Origin: an uncultured Acidobacteriota bacterium | GTDB taxonomy: Bacteria > Acidobacteriota > Terriglobia > Bryobacterales > Bryobacteraceae | NCBI GenBank assembly: GCA_902826685.1 | Contig: CADEFT010000039.1 | Coordinates: forward strand, 1-62,835 | Length of the DNA: 62,835 nucleotides | Direction of reading: 5' to 3' | Shown here: positions 1 through 9,598 of the stretch, piece after piece | How positions within the stretch are numbered: the stretch's first letter is position 1 | Layout: each line of letters starts with the position of its first letter | Position numbers and translations under genes: made by a program | The notes under the pieces: model-generated | What the model saw: only the letters and a program-made list of their open reading frames with translations | Databases searched by the model: none | Told to the model about the DNA's origin: nothing

Positions 1-225
1 TCCAAAAGCTCACTACAGAATAAGAGCGGGCAGAGATTGGCCGGATAAACGCCACAGTGTTTAGCGACGGTCCAAGGGTGATCAGGCTCCACCAAACCCG
101 TTGCTTCCTAAAGCCGTTAAAGTGCAGACCCGCCACGCCGGGAGTCATTCGCCTTTTGAAAGCGCACCTGTTGGATGCCGCCCGCTGCTACCATCAGCCA
201 ACCCAACCAAATGCCATAATCTTTC

Positions 226-684
226 ATGATGCGACGATTCACAGCCCTCTTCCTCCTGTTCGGCGCCGCGCTTTCCACCAAGCCCGCCTCCGCCGCCAAA
301 AAGCTCGCCAAGCGATTTCTCAACGTGGGCGACAAGCAGCCACCCGGCTACACGCACGTCGTCACCTCGGCCCCCGGCCGCATGATCTTCATCTCCGGCC
401 GCGGCGGTGCCGATGCCGCCGGGAAGATGCCCGCCGACTTCACCACCCAGTGCGAGAACACGTTCAAGGACCTCGAAAAGTGCCTCGCTCTCGGCGGCGC
501 GAAGTTTGAAGACGTGGTCAAGATCAACTACTTTGTCACCGACCTCGCGCACACCACCGAATTGCGCCGCATCCGCGCCAATTACCTCAACATGAAAGCG
601 CCCCCGGCCGCCACGCTGGTCCGCGTGGGCCTCGGCGATGGATTGCTGGTCGAGATCGAAGCGATCGCCATGATCCCCGAATAG
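226..684 (+). CDS. Exported RidA/YjgF-family protein
   Basis: A 152-residue protein of the RidA (YjgF/YER057c/UK114) fold. Residues 1 to about 23 form a Sec-type signal peptide ending near the ASA/AK junction, so it should act in the periplasm, whereas most RidA proteins are cytosolic. The fold is recognised from the ISGRGG segment, the central helix with FKDLEKCLALGGAKFEDVVK, and the C-terminal VEIEAIAMI strand. Canonical RidA enzymes deaminate reactive enamine/imine intermediates using an Arg about 20 residues before the EIEAIA strand. By eye that position here is Ala/Thr in PPAATLVRV, so enamine deaminase activity is doubtful. Two ATG codons lie in tandem (226 and 229). It is followed after 24 nt by another small exported protein. 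Confidence 0.85.
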   Translation: MMRRFTALFLLFGAALSTKPASAAKKLAKRFLNVGDKQPPGYTHVVTSAPGRMIFISGRGGADAAGKMPADFTTQCENTFKDLEKCLALGGAKFEDVVKINYFVTDLAHTTELRRIRANYLNMKAPPAATLVRVGLGDGLLVEIEAIAMIPE

Positions 685-708
685 CGCCGTCTGGTATCAT
701 CGCGTTCT

Positions 709-1095
709 ATGACTCGCAGAAAATCGCTGGAAGCATTCGCCGCCCTGACCGCAGCCGCTTCCCTGGAGGCAGCCGTGCCCGCTGAACCGATTCAACTTCA
801 CGTGGAACTCGAAGTCGCCGCCGGCAAGGAAACCGAACTGGTCCAGAACTTCAAGAAGATCTTCCGCCCCACCATCTCCAAACAGGATGGCTTCGTCGAG
901 GTGAAGCTGCTCAGGCTGCGCACGACTCCCAAAGGCGACGCTCCGAAATCGAACTGGAGATTGCTCATCAGCTTCAAGACCGAGGAACAGCGCGTGAAAT
1001 GGGTCGCCACCGCCGATCATCAGCGCGTCTGGCCGTCGATTGAGGGACTTCTTACCGGCCAGAAGTTCGGCGCCGTTCTATACGACGTTCAGTAG
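709..1095 (+). CDS. Exported antibiotic biosynthesis monooxygenase (ABM)-like protein
   Basis: A 128-residue small protein. The N-terminus TRRKSLEAFAALTAAAS has a twin-Arg followed by a hydrophobic stretch and looks like a Tat-type signal peptide (about 25 residues). The remainder has the pattern of a dimeric alpha/beta-barrel ABM domain: a strand IQLHVELEVAAGKETELVQNF, helix, a GFVEVKLLR strand, and a final WPSIEGLL helix. ABM proteins range from heme-degrading and quinol monooxygenases to proteins with no known reaction, and no specific substrate can be assigned here. It sits just downstream of the exported RidA-like gene with the same orientation, so the two may form a short operon. Confidence 0.65.
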   Translation: MTRRKSLEAFAALTAAASLEAAVPAEPIQLHVELEVAAGKETELVQNFKKIFRPTISKQDGFVEVKLLRLRTTPKGDAPKSNWRLLISFKTEEQRVKWVATADHQRVWPSIEGLLTGQKFGAVLYDVQ

Positions 1096-1134
1096 CTTGC
1101 CGGGCTGTTGATAGACTACGGACATAGGCCAAGC

Positions 1135-2106
1135 ATGATCTCTATCGTGATCCCGATTCACAATGAGGAGCCGGCCATCCTGCCGCTCTATGACAGGCTC
1201 ACGTTAGTGCTCGAAGGCATGCGCAAGCCTTACGAGATCCTGTTTGTCGACGACGCCTCCACCGATCGCTCCTTTGAACTGCTGGCCAACCTGGTGGAAA
1301 CCGACAACCGGTTGAAAGTGATCCGGCTGCGGCGCAACTTCGGCCAGACCGCCGCGCTGGCCGCCGGGTTCGATGAGGCCCAGGGAGAAGTCATCGTTTC
1401 CCTCGACGGCGATTTGCAGCATGAGCCCGAAGACATCCCGGTGCTGCTCGCCAAACTCGACGAAGGGTTCGACATCGCCTCCGGCTGGCGCAAGGAACGC
1501 GTGGACAACGCCGTCACCCGGAAGCTGCCATCGCGCATCGCCAACTGGATGATGGCCAAGGCCAGCGGCATTCGCCTGCACGATTTCGGCACCACCTTCA
1601 AAGCCTACCGGGCCGAGATCCTGAAAGAGATCAACCTCTACGGCGAGTTGCACCGGTTCATTCCCGCCCTGGCCAGCTTCTACGGCGCCCGCGTGGCCGA
1701 AGTGCCCATCCGTAACGTGCCGCGGTCGGCCGGCGCATCGCACTACGGGCTATCGCGCACCTTCCGCGTTCTCTACGACATCATCACCATCAAATTCCTG
1801 CTCAGTTACTTTACCCGGCCCATGCACTTCTTCGGGTCGATCGGACTGCTGGGCACCGCCGCCGGATCGCTGATCATGTTCTTTCTGTTCGCGCGGAAAT
1901 TGATGGGGCATGAGATCTATCTCGAACACGGCCCGTTGCTGGTTGCCGGGGCCTTGCTGCTGCTTGCCGGACTTATGATGTTTTCCACCGGCCTGTTGGG
2001 CGAAGTTCTCATGCGCACTTACTTTGAAAGCCAGGGGCGGCGTATCTACGCCGTGCGCGAGATTCGCTCCAAGCGCGAACAGCGCGCCACGGATGGAGCG
2101 CGATGA
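1135..2106 (+). CDS. Family 2 glycosyltransferase with C-terminal membrane anchor
   Basis: Probably transfers a sugar from a nucleotide sugar to polyprenyl phosphate at the inner membrane (DPM1/ArnC/GtrB-like). Seen: an N-terminal GT-A domain with VIPIHNEE at residues 5-12, VDDASTD in the nucleotide-binding region, and the metal-binding DGD triad at about residues 91-93 followed by LQHEPEDIP. After about residue 220 there are two hydrophobic membrane segments (FFGSIGLLGTAAGSLIMFFL and LLVAGALLLLAGLMMF). I chose the ATG at 1135; an in-frame TTG lies 27 nt upstream, but the GT2 fold begins directly at MISIVIPIHN. The stop overlaps the start of the next gene (ATGA, 4 nt), which suggests translational coupling. 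The acceptor and sugar are unknown. Confidence 0.88.
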   Translation: MISIVIPIHNEEPAILPLYDRLTLVLEGMRKPYEILFVDDASTDRSFELLANLVETDNRLKVIRLRRNFGQTAALAAGFDEAQGEVIVSLDGDLQHEPEDIPVLLAKLDEGFDIASGWRKERVDNAVTRKLPSRIANWMMAKASGIRLHDFGTTFKAYRAEILKEINLYGELHRFIPALASFYGARVAEVPIRNVPRSAGASHYGLSRTFRVLYDIITIKFLLSYFTRPMHFFGSIGLLGTAAGSLIMFFLFARKLMGHEIYLEHGPLLVAGALLLLAGLMMFSTGLLGEVLMRTYFESQGRRIYAVREIRSKREQRATDGAR

Positions 2107-2594
2107 AAACCCGCCGCCAGGCCATGCAGTCGGCTGCCGCCGCCGCCGTGGCGCTGCCGGTGCTGAACGCCCAGGCCCACAAGCACACCGCCGCGTCCGC
2201 CTCATCGGCCAGGCCCTATCGCGCCAAGTGGCTCACCGCCGCCGAGAGAAAACTGCTGGCCGAAACCTGCGACATCTTTCTGCCCGGCGCCGCCGAAGCC
2301 CGCGTGGAAGAGTACATCGACTATGCGCTACACACCGATGCAACCCGGCAGAAGCAGTTGCGTGAAGGTTTGCGCTGGATCGCCAAGACCAGGCCCGCCG
2401 GCCGCACCGCCCTACTGACGGAAGCTTCCGAGCAACTTGAAAGCCCACAGGGCCGGCATTTCACGCTGTTCAAGGATCTGACGATCGACGCCTATTACCA
2501 GACCCGCGAAGGGTTGGTCGAAGAGCTTGGCTGGAACGGTAACACTTACTTGCCGGAATTCAAAGGCTGCACCCACCCGGAGCATCAAGGGTAG
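2103..2594 (+). CDS. Gluconate 2-dehydrogenase subunit 3-like small subunit, Tat-exported
   Basis: A 163-residue protein with a Tat-like leader (KTRRQAMQSAAAAAVALPVLNA) and a downstream LTAAERKLLAETCDIFLPG motif typical of the gluconate 2-dehydrogenase subunit 3 family. Members of this family are the small partner of membrane-associated GMC flavoprotein dehydrogenases; their twin-Arg leader is believed to carry the leaderless large subunit across the membrane. This matches the context: the GMC large subunit follows 2 nt after the stop and has no signal peptide of its own. The start overlaps the upstream glycosyltransferase stop. Confidence 0.85.
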   Translation: MKTRRQAMQSAAAAAVALPVLNAQAHKHTAASASSARPYRAKWLTAAERKLLAETCDIFLPGAAEARVEEYIDYALHTDATRQKQLREGLRWIAKTRPAGRTALLTEASEQLESPQGRHFTLFKDLTIDAYYQTREGLVEELGWNGNTYLPEFKGCTHPEHQG

Positions 2595-2596
2595 CC

Positions 2597-4243
<1,647 letters not shown>

Positions 4244-4264
4244 CTGGCTTGAGGGAGGAGTAAC

Positions 4265-5569
4265 TTGCGTTTCCCGATCGTCCTTCTGTGCGTGTCTGGC
4301 GCACACGCTCAGATTCTCTACAACCCCCGTCTCGATCAGAAGGCGGAGGAAGTCCGGAAACTCGCCAGTGAAGTGGTGAACGGGCAGATCTACCAATCGC
4401 AACTGGAGAATCTCACCGCGCTCACGGGGCCGGCCGGAAACCGTGTTTTCTCGAGCGCCCAGCGCGCCGCTCTCGCCAGACTCGCGCGTACGGTAAGTTG
4501 GGGTGAAATCCAGCAGGACTTACAGGAAATGACGGACATTCTCACCTTGAGCAAGGACGCCGATCGCGAAAAGTGGGAAGCCGATAAGAAGACGCTGGCC
4601 GGTGAAGTGGCGAAGCTCGAAGAGTCGCTGGCCAAGGTTCGCGCCACTGAGGACGATGCCGCCGCGCTGGCCTCTCTGCTCAAGGAGGTTTCGCTGATTG
4701 ACGAGGCTCTGCAGGTGGCCAACGGCTTTCTGCGGCGCGACACCACGAAGATCTCACCCACCGACTTGCGAGTGGTTCATGAAGTGGCCGAATCCTCCAA
4801 GCGCCTGGCCCAACTGCTCGACGCCGCCAAAACTCCGCTTCCGAAAGACGCCTCCCTCATCGCCAAACAGATGCAACTCGACCTGATGAAGGCTGAGATC
4901 GAACACCTCACCAACCTCATCAAGATCGAGGCCCGCCGTACCGCGGCCATCGACGACTTGCGCGGTATCCACAGGCAGGCCGCGGCCGGCGTGTCGTGCC
5001 TGACCAATCCCAAACAGGAAAGACCCTGCATTCGTGGCGTGGCGTTTACCGCCACCGATCTGGCTTCGGTGGAAGAGAAGATCGAAATCACTCTGCAGCG
5101 CTACACCGTTCGCGCCCGCTGGTACAACCGGCAGACGGAAGATGCCGTGCGGCTGGAACGTACCGCCGAGGAAGGCGTGCGCCGTTGCGCGGATCCGGCC
5201 GGCCCCGCCTGCCAGCCGCAATTGACGCTGCTCAAGCAGCGCCGCGAGAATCGCGAAGAAAAAGAAACCGATATGGCGGACCACAAGCACAAGCTGCAGT
5301 TCGCCCTCTTTGCGCTTGAAAACTGGGCCGCTCTCACATCCCGTTCCGGCGTACCGAACCGCATGGCCGATTTGCGCGCCAGCATCGAGGACAGGCGCTA
5401 TCGCATCAAACGCGATTCCATCCTCGCGCGCGGCTACGAAACGATGCTGCTCAGCGGGGCGGAGACGTTGGCGGCTTACTACAAGTCCGGGGTGCGAGCC
5501 GCCAACGTGGCCGCATTGGTTCAGGCCATCGCCACGCTCGGCTTGATTCCCACCATCGCGCTCAAGTAA
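4265..5569 (+). CDS. Exported helical protein of unknown function
   Basis: I do not recognise this family. The start is TTG at 4265: a strong Shine-Dalgarno (GGGAGGAG) ends 4 nt before it and the translation opens with a compact signal peptide (MRFPIVLLCVSGAHAQ). The mature part, about 418 residues, is almost entirely charged, Ala/Leu/Glu/Lys-rich helix, with likely coiled coils around residues 85-150 and 290-330. Two cysteine pairs (C-x10-C near 240 and C-x7-C near 297) could form disulfides in the periplasm. A hydrophobic Ala/Leu tail closes the protein. It is the first gene of a tight trio with two more helical proteins, spaced 12 nt and about 0 nt, so all three probably work together. Confidence 0.75.
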   Translation: MRFPIVLLCVSGAHAQILYNPRLDQKAEEVRKLASEVVNGQIYQSQLENLTALTGPAGNRVFSSAQRAALARLARTVSWGEIQQDLQEMTDILTLSKDADREKWEADKKTLAGEVAKLEESLAKVRATEDDAAALASLLKEVSLIDEALQVANGFLRRDTTKISPTDLRVVHEVAESSKRLAQLLDAAKTPLPKDASLIAKQMQLDLMKAEIEHLTNLIKIEARRTAAIDDLRGIHRQAAAGVSCLTNPKQERPCIRGVAFTATDLASVEEKIEITLQRYTVRARWYNRQTEDAVRLERTAEEGVRRCADPAGPACQPQLTLLKQRRENREEKETDMADHKHKLQFALFALENWAALTSRSGVPNRMADLRASIEDRRYRIKRDSILARGYETMLLSGAETLAAYYKSGVRAANVAALVQAIATLGLIPTIALK

Positions 5570-5581
5570 AGCATCCACGCC

Positions 5582-6310
5582 ATGAGAACGATACCGCTCT
5601 TCCTCCTCTTCACCGCAGCCGCCCTGGCGCAGGACCCCGGCCCTTGCCTGCCGAAGGAAAAGACGATCCCCTGTTACGTGCGTCTGTTGCAGGCCCGCCT
5701 GGCCGACTACCGCAAGTCCGTCGACGACCAGATCAAATCGGAGAAGGACGTCACGGCCGCGCTGGCCGAAGTGCTGGCCGGGGAGGCCGAGCGCAACGTC
5801 TACGAAATTCTGTCGGTCGAGCGCGCCGACTCGAGCTTCAAACTCGCCGCCGACCTTGCCGAAGAGCGCGCCACGCCCGCCCAGATGCGCGACCGCGTCC
5901 GCGACATCGCCATGCGCGAGTTTCAGATGACCCGGCAGTTTTACGAGTCCGAGATGGCGCTGCTCGTTTCCGTTCTGCCATCGCTCAAGTCGACCGAACT
6001 CGACATCAAGAAGCTCGACGCCTTGAACAAAGCCATGACCGGGCTATCCGCCAAACCTGAACTCAAAACGCAACTGGCCGATATGGTGGGTTTCGCCCGC
6101 GAATATCAGACCGTGTACCAGCAGGAAGTCTGCAAGGATTTCGCGCGCACGATCGCGGTTTCCGATGGGTCGATCGCGGCGCTTCGCGCGCAGTTGGCCG
6201 ATACGCGCCTCGACGACGATCTCAAGTCCGAGCTTCAAAGCCGCCTCAAATTGATCGAGGCGCGCAAATCCGACACGCTGAAGGTCCGCACAGCCAGAGG
6301 ATGCCAATAG
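5582..6310 (+). CDS. Exported helical protein of unknown function
   Basis: A 242-residue protein with a clear signal peptide (MRTIPLFLLFTAAALAQ). The mature chain is rich in Ala, Glu, Leu, Arg and Lys, predicted mostly helical, with heptad-like spacing between about residues 90 and 235. Cysteines lie in the N-terminal CLPKEKTIPC pair, one near residue 183, and one at the penultimate position (GCQ). The composition and cysteine use resemble the gene directly upstream, so the two may be structural partners. No enzymatic motif is visible. The downstream gene starts at or just after the stop of this one. Confidence 0.72.
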   Translation: MRTIPLFLLFTAAALAQDPGPCLPKEKTIPCYVRLLQARLADYRKSVDDQIKSEKDVTAALAEVLAGEAERNVYEILSVERADSSFKLAADLAEERATPAQMRDRVRDIAMREFQMTRQFYESEMALLVSVLPSLKSTELDIKKLDALNKAMTGLSAKPELKTQLADMVGFAREYQTVYQQEVCKDFARTIAVSDGSIAALRAQLADTRLDDDLKSELQSRLKLIEARKSDTLKVRTARGCQ

Positions 6311-6312
6311 CC

Positions 6313-6684
6313 ATGGCAAGAATCACCAAGGCCGCCCGAGTGGAGCGTATGACCGCCGCCAGTGAGATCACTGGCCGAATCGCCGCCGAGATCGAGGACC
6401 GCGCCGATTCGCCCGACCCCATCGAAAGCGTTCGCGCTCGCGCCGTCGTCATCGACGCGCGCAATCGGCGCGACGACCTGGCGGCCAATCTCGCGCTGCT
6501 GAAGCGCCGCCCCGCCGCCGATCTCAAACCCATCACCGACGCCGAAGCGCGTGAACTCGACGAGCTTGCCGCCATCCTCGAAGAGCGAACCAGGAAGGGA
6601 ACGCTGGTGAACAAATCCCTCATGGCGCTCACCGAGATTCTGCGCACCGCCGATTCCATCGGCCAGATTCTGCATGAAGTCTGA
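6313..6684 (+). CDS. Small helical protein of unknown function
   Basis: About 123 residues, no signal peptide, very rich in Ala, Arg, Glu and Asp, predicted all-helical. I chose ATG 6313 because the AGAGGA sequence before 6303 stands about 10 nt upstream of it; an in-frame ATG at 6301 lies inside the end of the previous gene and directly abuts that purine run. It is the third gene of the unknown trio and lacks the export signal of the other two, so it could be a cytoplasmic partner. Its 3' end overlaps the start of panE by 11 nt. Confidence 0.6.
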   Translation: MARITKAARVERMTAASEITGRIAAEIEDRADSPDPIESVRARAVVIDARNRRDDLAANLALLKRRPAADLKPITDAEARELDELAAILEERTRKGTLVNKSLMALTEILRTADSIGQILHEV

Positions 6685-7579
6685 TCTTGAAACCATTGCC
6701 GTATGGGGAGCCGGCGCCGTCGGCTGCTACTTCGGCGGCATGCTCGCCCGTGCCGGGTCGAGAGTGACCCTGATCGCGCGCGAGGCGCACGTCGAGGCCA
6801 TACGCGCCAAAGGCCTCTATCTCGACGGTGTGCGCCTGAAGGAGCATATTCCGATCGGTGCCGATACCGATCCCGCCGCCATCGCCGGCGCCGGTCTGGT
6901 GTTGTTCTGTGTGAAGACGCTCGATACCGAATCCGGAGCCCAGGCCCTGGCTCGTCATCTGAAGCCCGGCGCCACCGTCGTGTCGCTTCAGAACGGAGTC
7001 GATAACGTCCGGCGAATCCGCGCGGCCGCCGGCATCGGCGCCGTGCCCGCCGTTGTCTACGTAGCGGCTTCGATGGCCGGACCGGGCCATGTCCGTCATG
7101 CGGGCCGCGGCGATCTTGTGCTGGGCGCGGGAAACGAATCGCTGGCGCAGCTGTTTGAGACGGCGCAAGTGCCCTGCCGCCTCGCCGTCAGCATCGAAGC
7201 CGAACTCTGGACCAAGCTCATCATGAACTGCGCCTATAACGCGATCTCCGCTCTTGGCGAAGCGCGCTATGGTCACATCGCCCGCAATCCGCATACTCGC
7301 GAACTGATTGTCAAAGCCACTCGCGAAGTAGTAGTCGTCGCGGCTTCCATTGGCGTGCCGCTCGACGGCGAAGCGATGGTCCAGGCCGCGCTCGACCTGG
7401 CGATTCCTATGGACCAGGCCATCTCCTCCACCGCCCAGGACGTCGAACGCCGGAAGAAGACCGAGATCGATTCGCTGAACGGGTATGTCGCCGCGCGGGG
7501 CAGGGAACTCGGGATCCCTACGCCGGTGAATGAAATTTTGCACGCGCTGGTCAAGTTGCGAGAAGAGGCGGGCTGGTAA
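6674..7579 (+). CDS. panE: 2-dehydropantoate 2-reductase family protein
   Basis: Predicted NADPH-dependent reduction of 2-dehydropantoate (ketopantoate) to D-pantoate, in the route to pantothenate and coenzyme A. The 301-residue length is normal for the family. Rossmann motif GAGAVG is at residues 12-17. The C-terminal helical domain has the conserved Lys/Asn region ELWTKLIMNCAYNAISAL (about 175-192) and the closing PTPVNEILHALVK segment. It overlaps the last gene of the unknown trio by 11 nt, so it may be co-transcribed with it, although no functional link is evident. Some family members are broader 2-hydroxyacid reductases; the symbol rests on family only. Confidence 0.85.
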   Translation: MKSDLETIAVWGAGAVGCYFGGMLARAGSRVTLIAREAHVEAIRAKGLYLDGVRLKEHIPIGADTDPAAIAGAGLVLFCVKTLDTESGAQALARHLKPGATVVSLQNGVDNVRRIRAAAGIGAVPAVVYVAASMAGPGHVRHAGRGDLVLGAGNESLAQLFETAQVPCRLAVSIEAELWTKLIMNCAYNAISALGEARYGHIARNPHTRELIVKATREVVVVAASIGVPLDGEAMVQAALDLAIPMDQAISSTAQDVERRKKTEIDSLNGYVAARGRELGIPTPVNEILHALVKLREEAGW

Positions 7580-7580
7580 T

Positions 7581-8327
7581 TCAGATGCCGTTATACCAGG
7601 AGTAGCCGTGTTCGGCGGCCGATGATCCCATTCCCTTGCCAAAGCTCTTCACGCTGTCGGTCACCGTCAGGCGGGTGATGTACTTGACGCTCTTATAGCC
7701 CAGTTGGCGAGGCACTCGCAGGCGCAGCGGTCCCCCATGGCCCACCGGCAGGCTGCCGCCATTCATTCCGTAGGTAACGAGAGTCTGCGGATGCAGCGCA
7801 TCGGCCATGTCGACGCTATCCCACCAAGAGCGCTGGAAGGAAAAGTACATCACGTACTTTGCCTGCGGCGCTGGACCCGCGAGTTCCAGCACAGCGGCGA
7901 GTGGCACTCCCGTCCACTCGGCGATGAACGACCATCCTTCCTCGCAGGCCAAGTGCGTGATCTGGCTTCGCGACGGCATCGCCCGCAACTCCTCCACCGA
8001 GAAGGACGCGGGACGCGCCACCAACCCGTCCACCGCCAGACGCCAGTCCTTGAAGTCGATCGCCTGCGAGCGGAGAAAAGCTTCGTCTTTCGGCGGTCTC
8101 CCGTTCGCATGAGGCGGCTGAGAAATCTGGTCGCGCCGGAACTCGCGCGCCAGCGAGTGCCGCGTCAGCAGCCTTTGAGCCCCGTAAGTCAACGCTTCGC
8201 CGGGTCCGAATGGACCTCCGAAAGAGGGCGGCAGCAGGCCCTGCCGATCCGCGATCCTGGCGGCGGCCACCGCGGACGAGGCCACGATTCCCGTGGCAAT
8301 CAGTTTCCGGCGGGAGATTGAACTCAT
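7581..8327 (-). CDS. Tat-exported molybdopterin oxidoreductase (sulfite oxidase/MsrP-like fold)
   Basis: A 248-residue periplasmic oxidoreductase of the sulfite oxidase superfamily catalytic domain. The start at 8327 gives a Tat leader (SSISRRKLIATGIVASSAVAA) and is preceded by a perfect AGGAGG. The cysteine in HLACEEGWS is the expected thiolate ligand of the molybdenum atom; YSFQRSWWDS-like and GHGGPLRLRVPRQLGYKSVKYI segments are typical of the cofactor-binding part of YedY/MsrP and related proteins. The upstream cytochrome b gene overlaps it by 4 nt, suggesting that electrons pass from the quinone pool through the b-type cytochrome to this enzyme. Methionine-sulfoxide, nitrate or sulfite substrates cannot be distinguished. 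Confidence 0.85.
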   Translation of the reverse strand: MSSISRRKLIATGIVASSAVAAARIADRQGLLPPSFGGPFGPGEALTYGAQRLLTRHSLAREFRRDQISQPPHANGRPPKDEAFLRSQAIDFKDWRLAVDGLVARPASFSVEELRAMPSRSQITHLACEEGWSFIAEWTGVPLAAVLELAGPAPQAKYVMYFSFQRSWWDSVDMADALHPQTLVTYGMNGGSLPVGHGGPLRLRVPRQLGYKSVKYITRLTVTDSVKSFGKGMGSSAAEHGYSWYNGI

Positions 8328-9040
8328 GAATCCTCCTTGGCTCGCCTCGCGCGGCCCGTAATCATGGCAAGAGTACGGCTGAGGAAACCGGCGCGGCAAA
8401 CCATCGCGACGTGACCCAACACGAACAGCACCAGCAATACCGTGCCGAAGAAGTGCATCGTGCGCGCCGATTGTTGCCCACCGAATGCCGTCGCCGCGAT
8501 GGGATAGGCGGAGACGAAGGCGGGCGACATCCCCAGACCGGTCCAGATCATCATGGGGAACAGCACGAAAACGACGCCAAGATACGTCAGCCGCTGCACC
8601 GCGTTGTAAGAGGACGGACCGGAATCGAGCAGCGGGCGGCGTGAAAAATCCGATGCGGCCGGGAGCAGATTCTTGCGGAAGTGCCCGCCGGTCAGGCCGT
8701 GGATTCCATAGGCAAGGCCCGCGAATACAAGGAGCCATGCCATCTGGAAATGCAGCGAACGGCTCCAGCCATTCTGGTCGCTCAGGACGAAGCCGTAGCC
8801 GGTCGGGACGGACCCTCGCGACGCCGGCAGGGGCAAGGTGAACAGAGGCTGCATCCGCACGTTTCCCGTCTCACCCCAATAGAACCGCGGGTGCGACAGC
8901 AGAATCTCCACGCCCGTCACCAGCAGCAACAGGAAGCAGAGGGCCGTGATCCAGTGCGTGAGGCGCACGGTAACGGAATGCCTGGGAGCGGCTTGCCGGA
9001 CGTCCCCTGCCACTTGCGGCGCGTAACCTGCGTCGGCCAT
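8324..9040 (-). CDS. Cytochrome b561/b6-type membrane subunit
   Basis: A 238-residue membrane protein, expected to bind two b hemes and couple the quinone pool to the periplasmic molybdoenzyme encoded next. Four to five hydrophobic segments are visible (WITALCFLLLLVTGVEILL, AWLLVFAGLAYGIHGL, LTYLGVVFVLFPMMIWTGL, TVLLVLFVLGHVAMV). Histidines at the ends of these helices (RLTHW, LHFQMAW, HGLTGGH, MHFFG, LGHV) are candidate heme ligands. I chose the ATG at 9040 (MADAGYAPQ), preceded by GAGGAA at 6 nt, over an upstream in-frame start that lacks a ribosome site. The family matches the b-type subunits of hydrogenases and formate dehydrogenases. Confidence 0.8.
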   Translation of the reverse strand: MADAGYAPQVAGDVRQAAPRHSVTVRLTHWITALCFLLLLVTGVEILLSHPRFYWGETGNVRMQPLFTLPLPASRGSVPTGYGFVLSDQNGWSRSLHFQMAWLLVFAGLAYGIHGLTGGHFRKNLLPAASDFSRRPLLDSGPSSYNAVQRLTYLGVVFVLFPMMIWTGLGMSPAFVSAYPIAATAFGGQQSARTMHFFGTVLLVLFVLGHVAMVCRAGFLSRTLAMITGRARRAKEDS

Positions 9041-9171
9041 GGATTTCCTCAAAAGCGAACAGGGACCGGCGCGGTCCACCAACGGGCCAGGAACCAAAGC
9101 TCGCGCCGGTCTCCGTTGTTCGCGGTTCCTCAAAAAATACTATACACCCGGAGCAGAAGTGCGGATCCCTC

Positions 9172-9201
9172 TTGACAACCGCCGGCAAACCTGCCAATAA
9201 T
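9172..9201 (+). promoter_or_regulatory. Sigma70-type promoter of the blaI-like gene
   Basis: TTGACA at 9172-9177 and AATAAT at 9196-9201, separated by 18 nt. The start of transcription would fall only a few nucleotides before the ATG at 9209, so the message would be nearly leaderless. I did not find a clear BlaI-type TACA/TGTA palindrome here. Confidence 0.55.
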
Positions 9202-9208
9202 TTAGCAG

Positions 9209-9598
9209 ATGCCAAAAAATACGCAGGTCGTGCTCAGCCGCCGCGAACGCCAGATTCTCGAAATTCTCTACCGGCGCGGCAAGGCTTCGGCGGCCGATGT
9301 GCGCGCCGGCATGGCCGATCCGCCCAGTTATTCCGCCGTGCGGACGCTGCTGGGCGTTCTCGAGGAGAAAGGGCACGTGAGCCATGAAGCCGAGGGCATC
9401 AAGTATGTGTATAGCCCCACCGTGCCGGCCGGCACGGCACGCCGGTCGGCGATGCGCCACCTGATCGACACCTATTTCGGAGGCTCCGCCGAACAGACCG
9501 TCGCCGCGCTGCTCGACGTTTCCTCCACCCGTCTCACGCCCGAAGATTTTGACCGTATGTCCGCCATGATCGACAAAGCAAAGAAGGAGGGCCGATAG
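9209..9598 (+). CDS. BlaI/MecI/CopY-family transcriptional repressor
   Basis: A 129-residue winged-helix repressor. The N-terminal domain (residues 8-80) holds LSRRERQILEILYRRGKASAADVRAGM and the recognition helix region SYSAVRTLLGVLEEKGHV, both typical of the family; the C-terminal residues 88-125 are the helical dimerisation domain. In the classical system a membrane M56 protease (BlaR1/MecR1) triggers cleavage of the repressor when a ligand is sensed. Here the M56 gene starts immediately after the TAG stop (no gap), with an AAGGAGG ribosome site inside the 3' end, so the two form a regulatory unit. Nothing suggests a beta-lactamase target; the regulated genes are unknown and probably include this operon. 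Confidence 0.92.
   Translation: MPKNTQVVLSRRERQILEILYRRGKASAADVRAGMADPPSYSAVRTLLGVLEEKGHVSHEAEGIKYVYSPTVPAGTARRSAMRHLIDTYFGGSAEQTVAALLDVSSTRLTPEDFDRMSAMIDKAKKEGR

Noticed and set aside
1..225. A gene before the RidA-like protein
   Set aside because: Frames at 57-509 and 145-552 are shadows; no motif or ribosome site.
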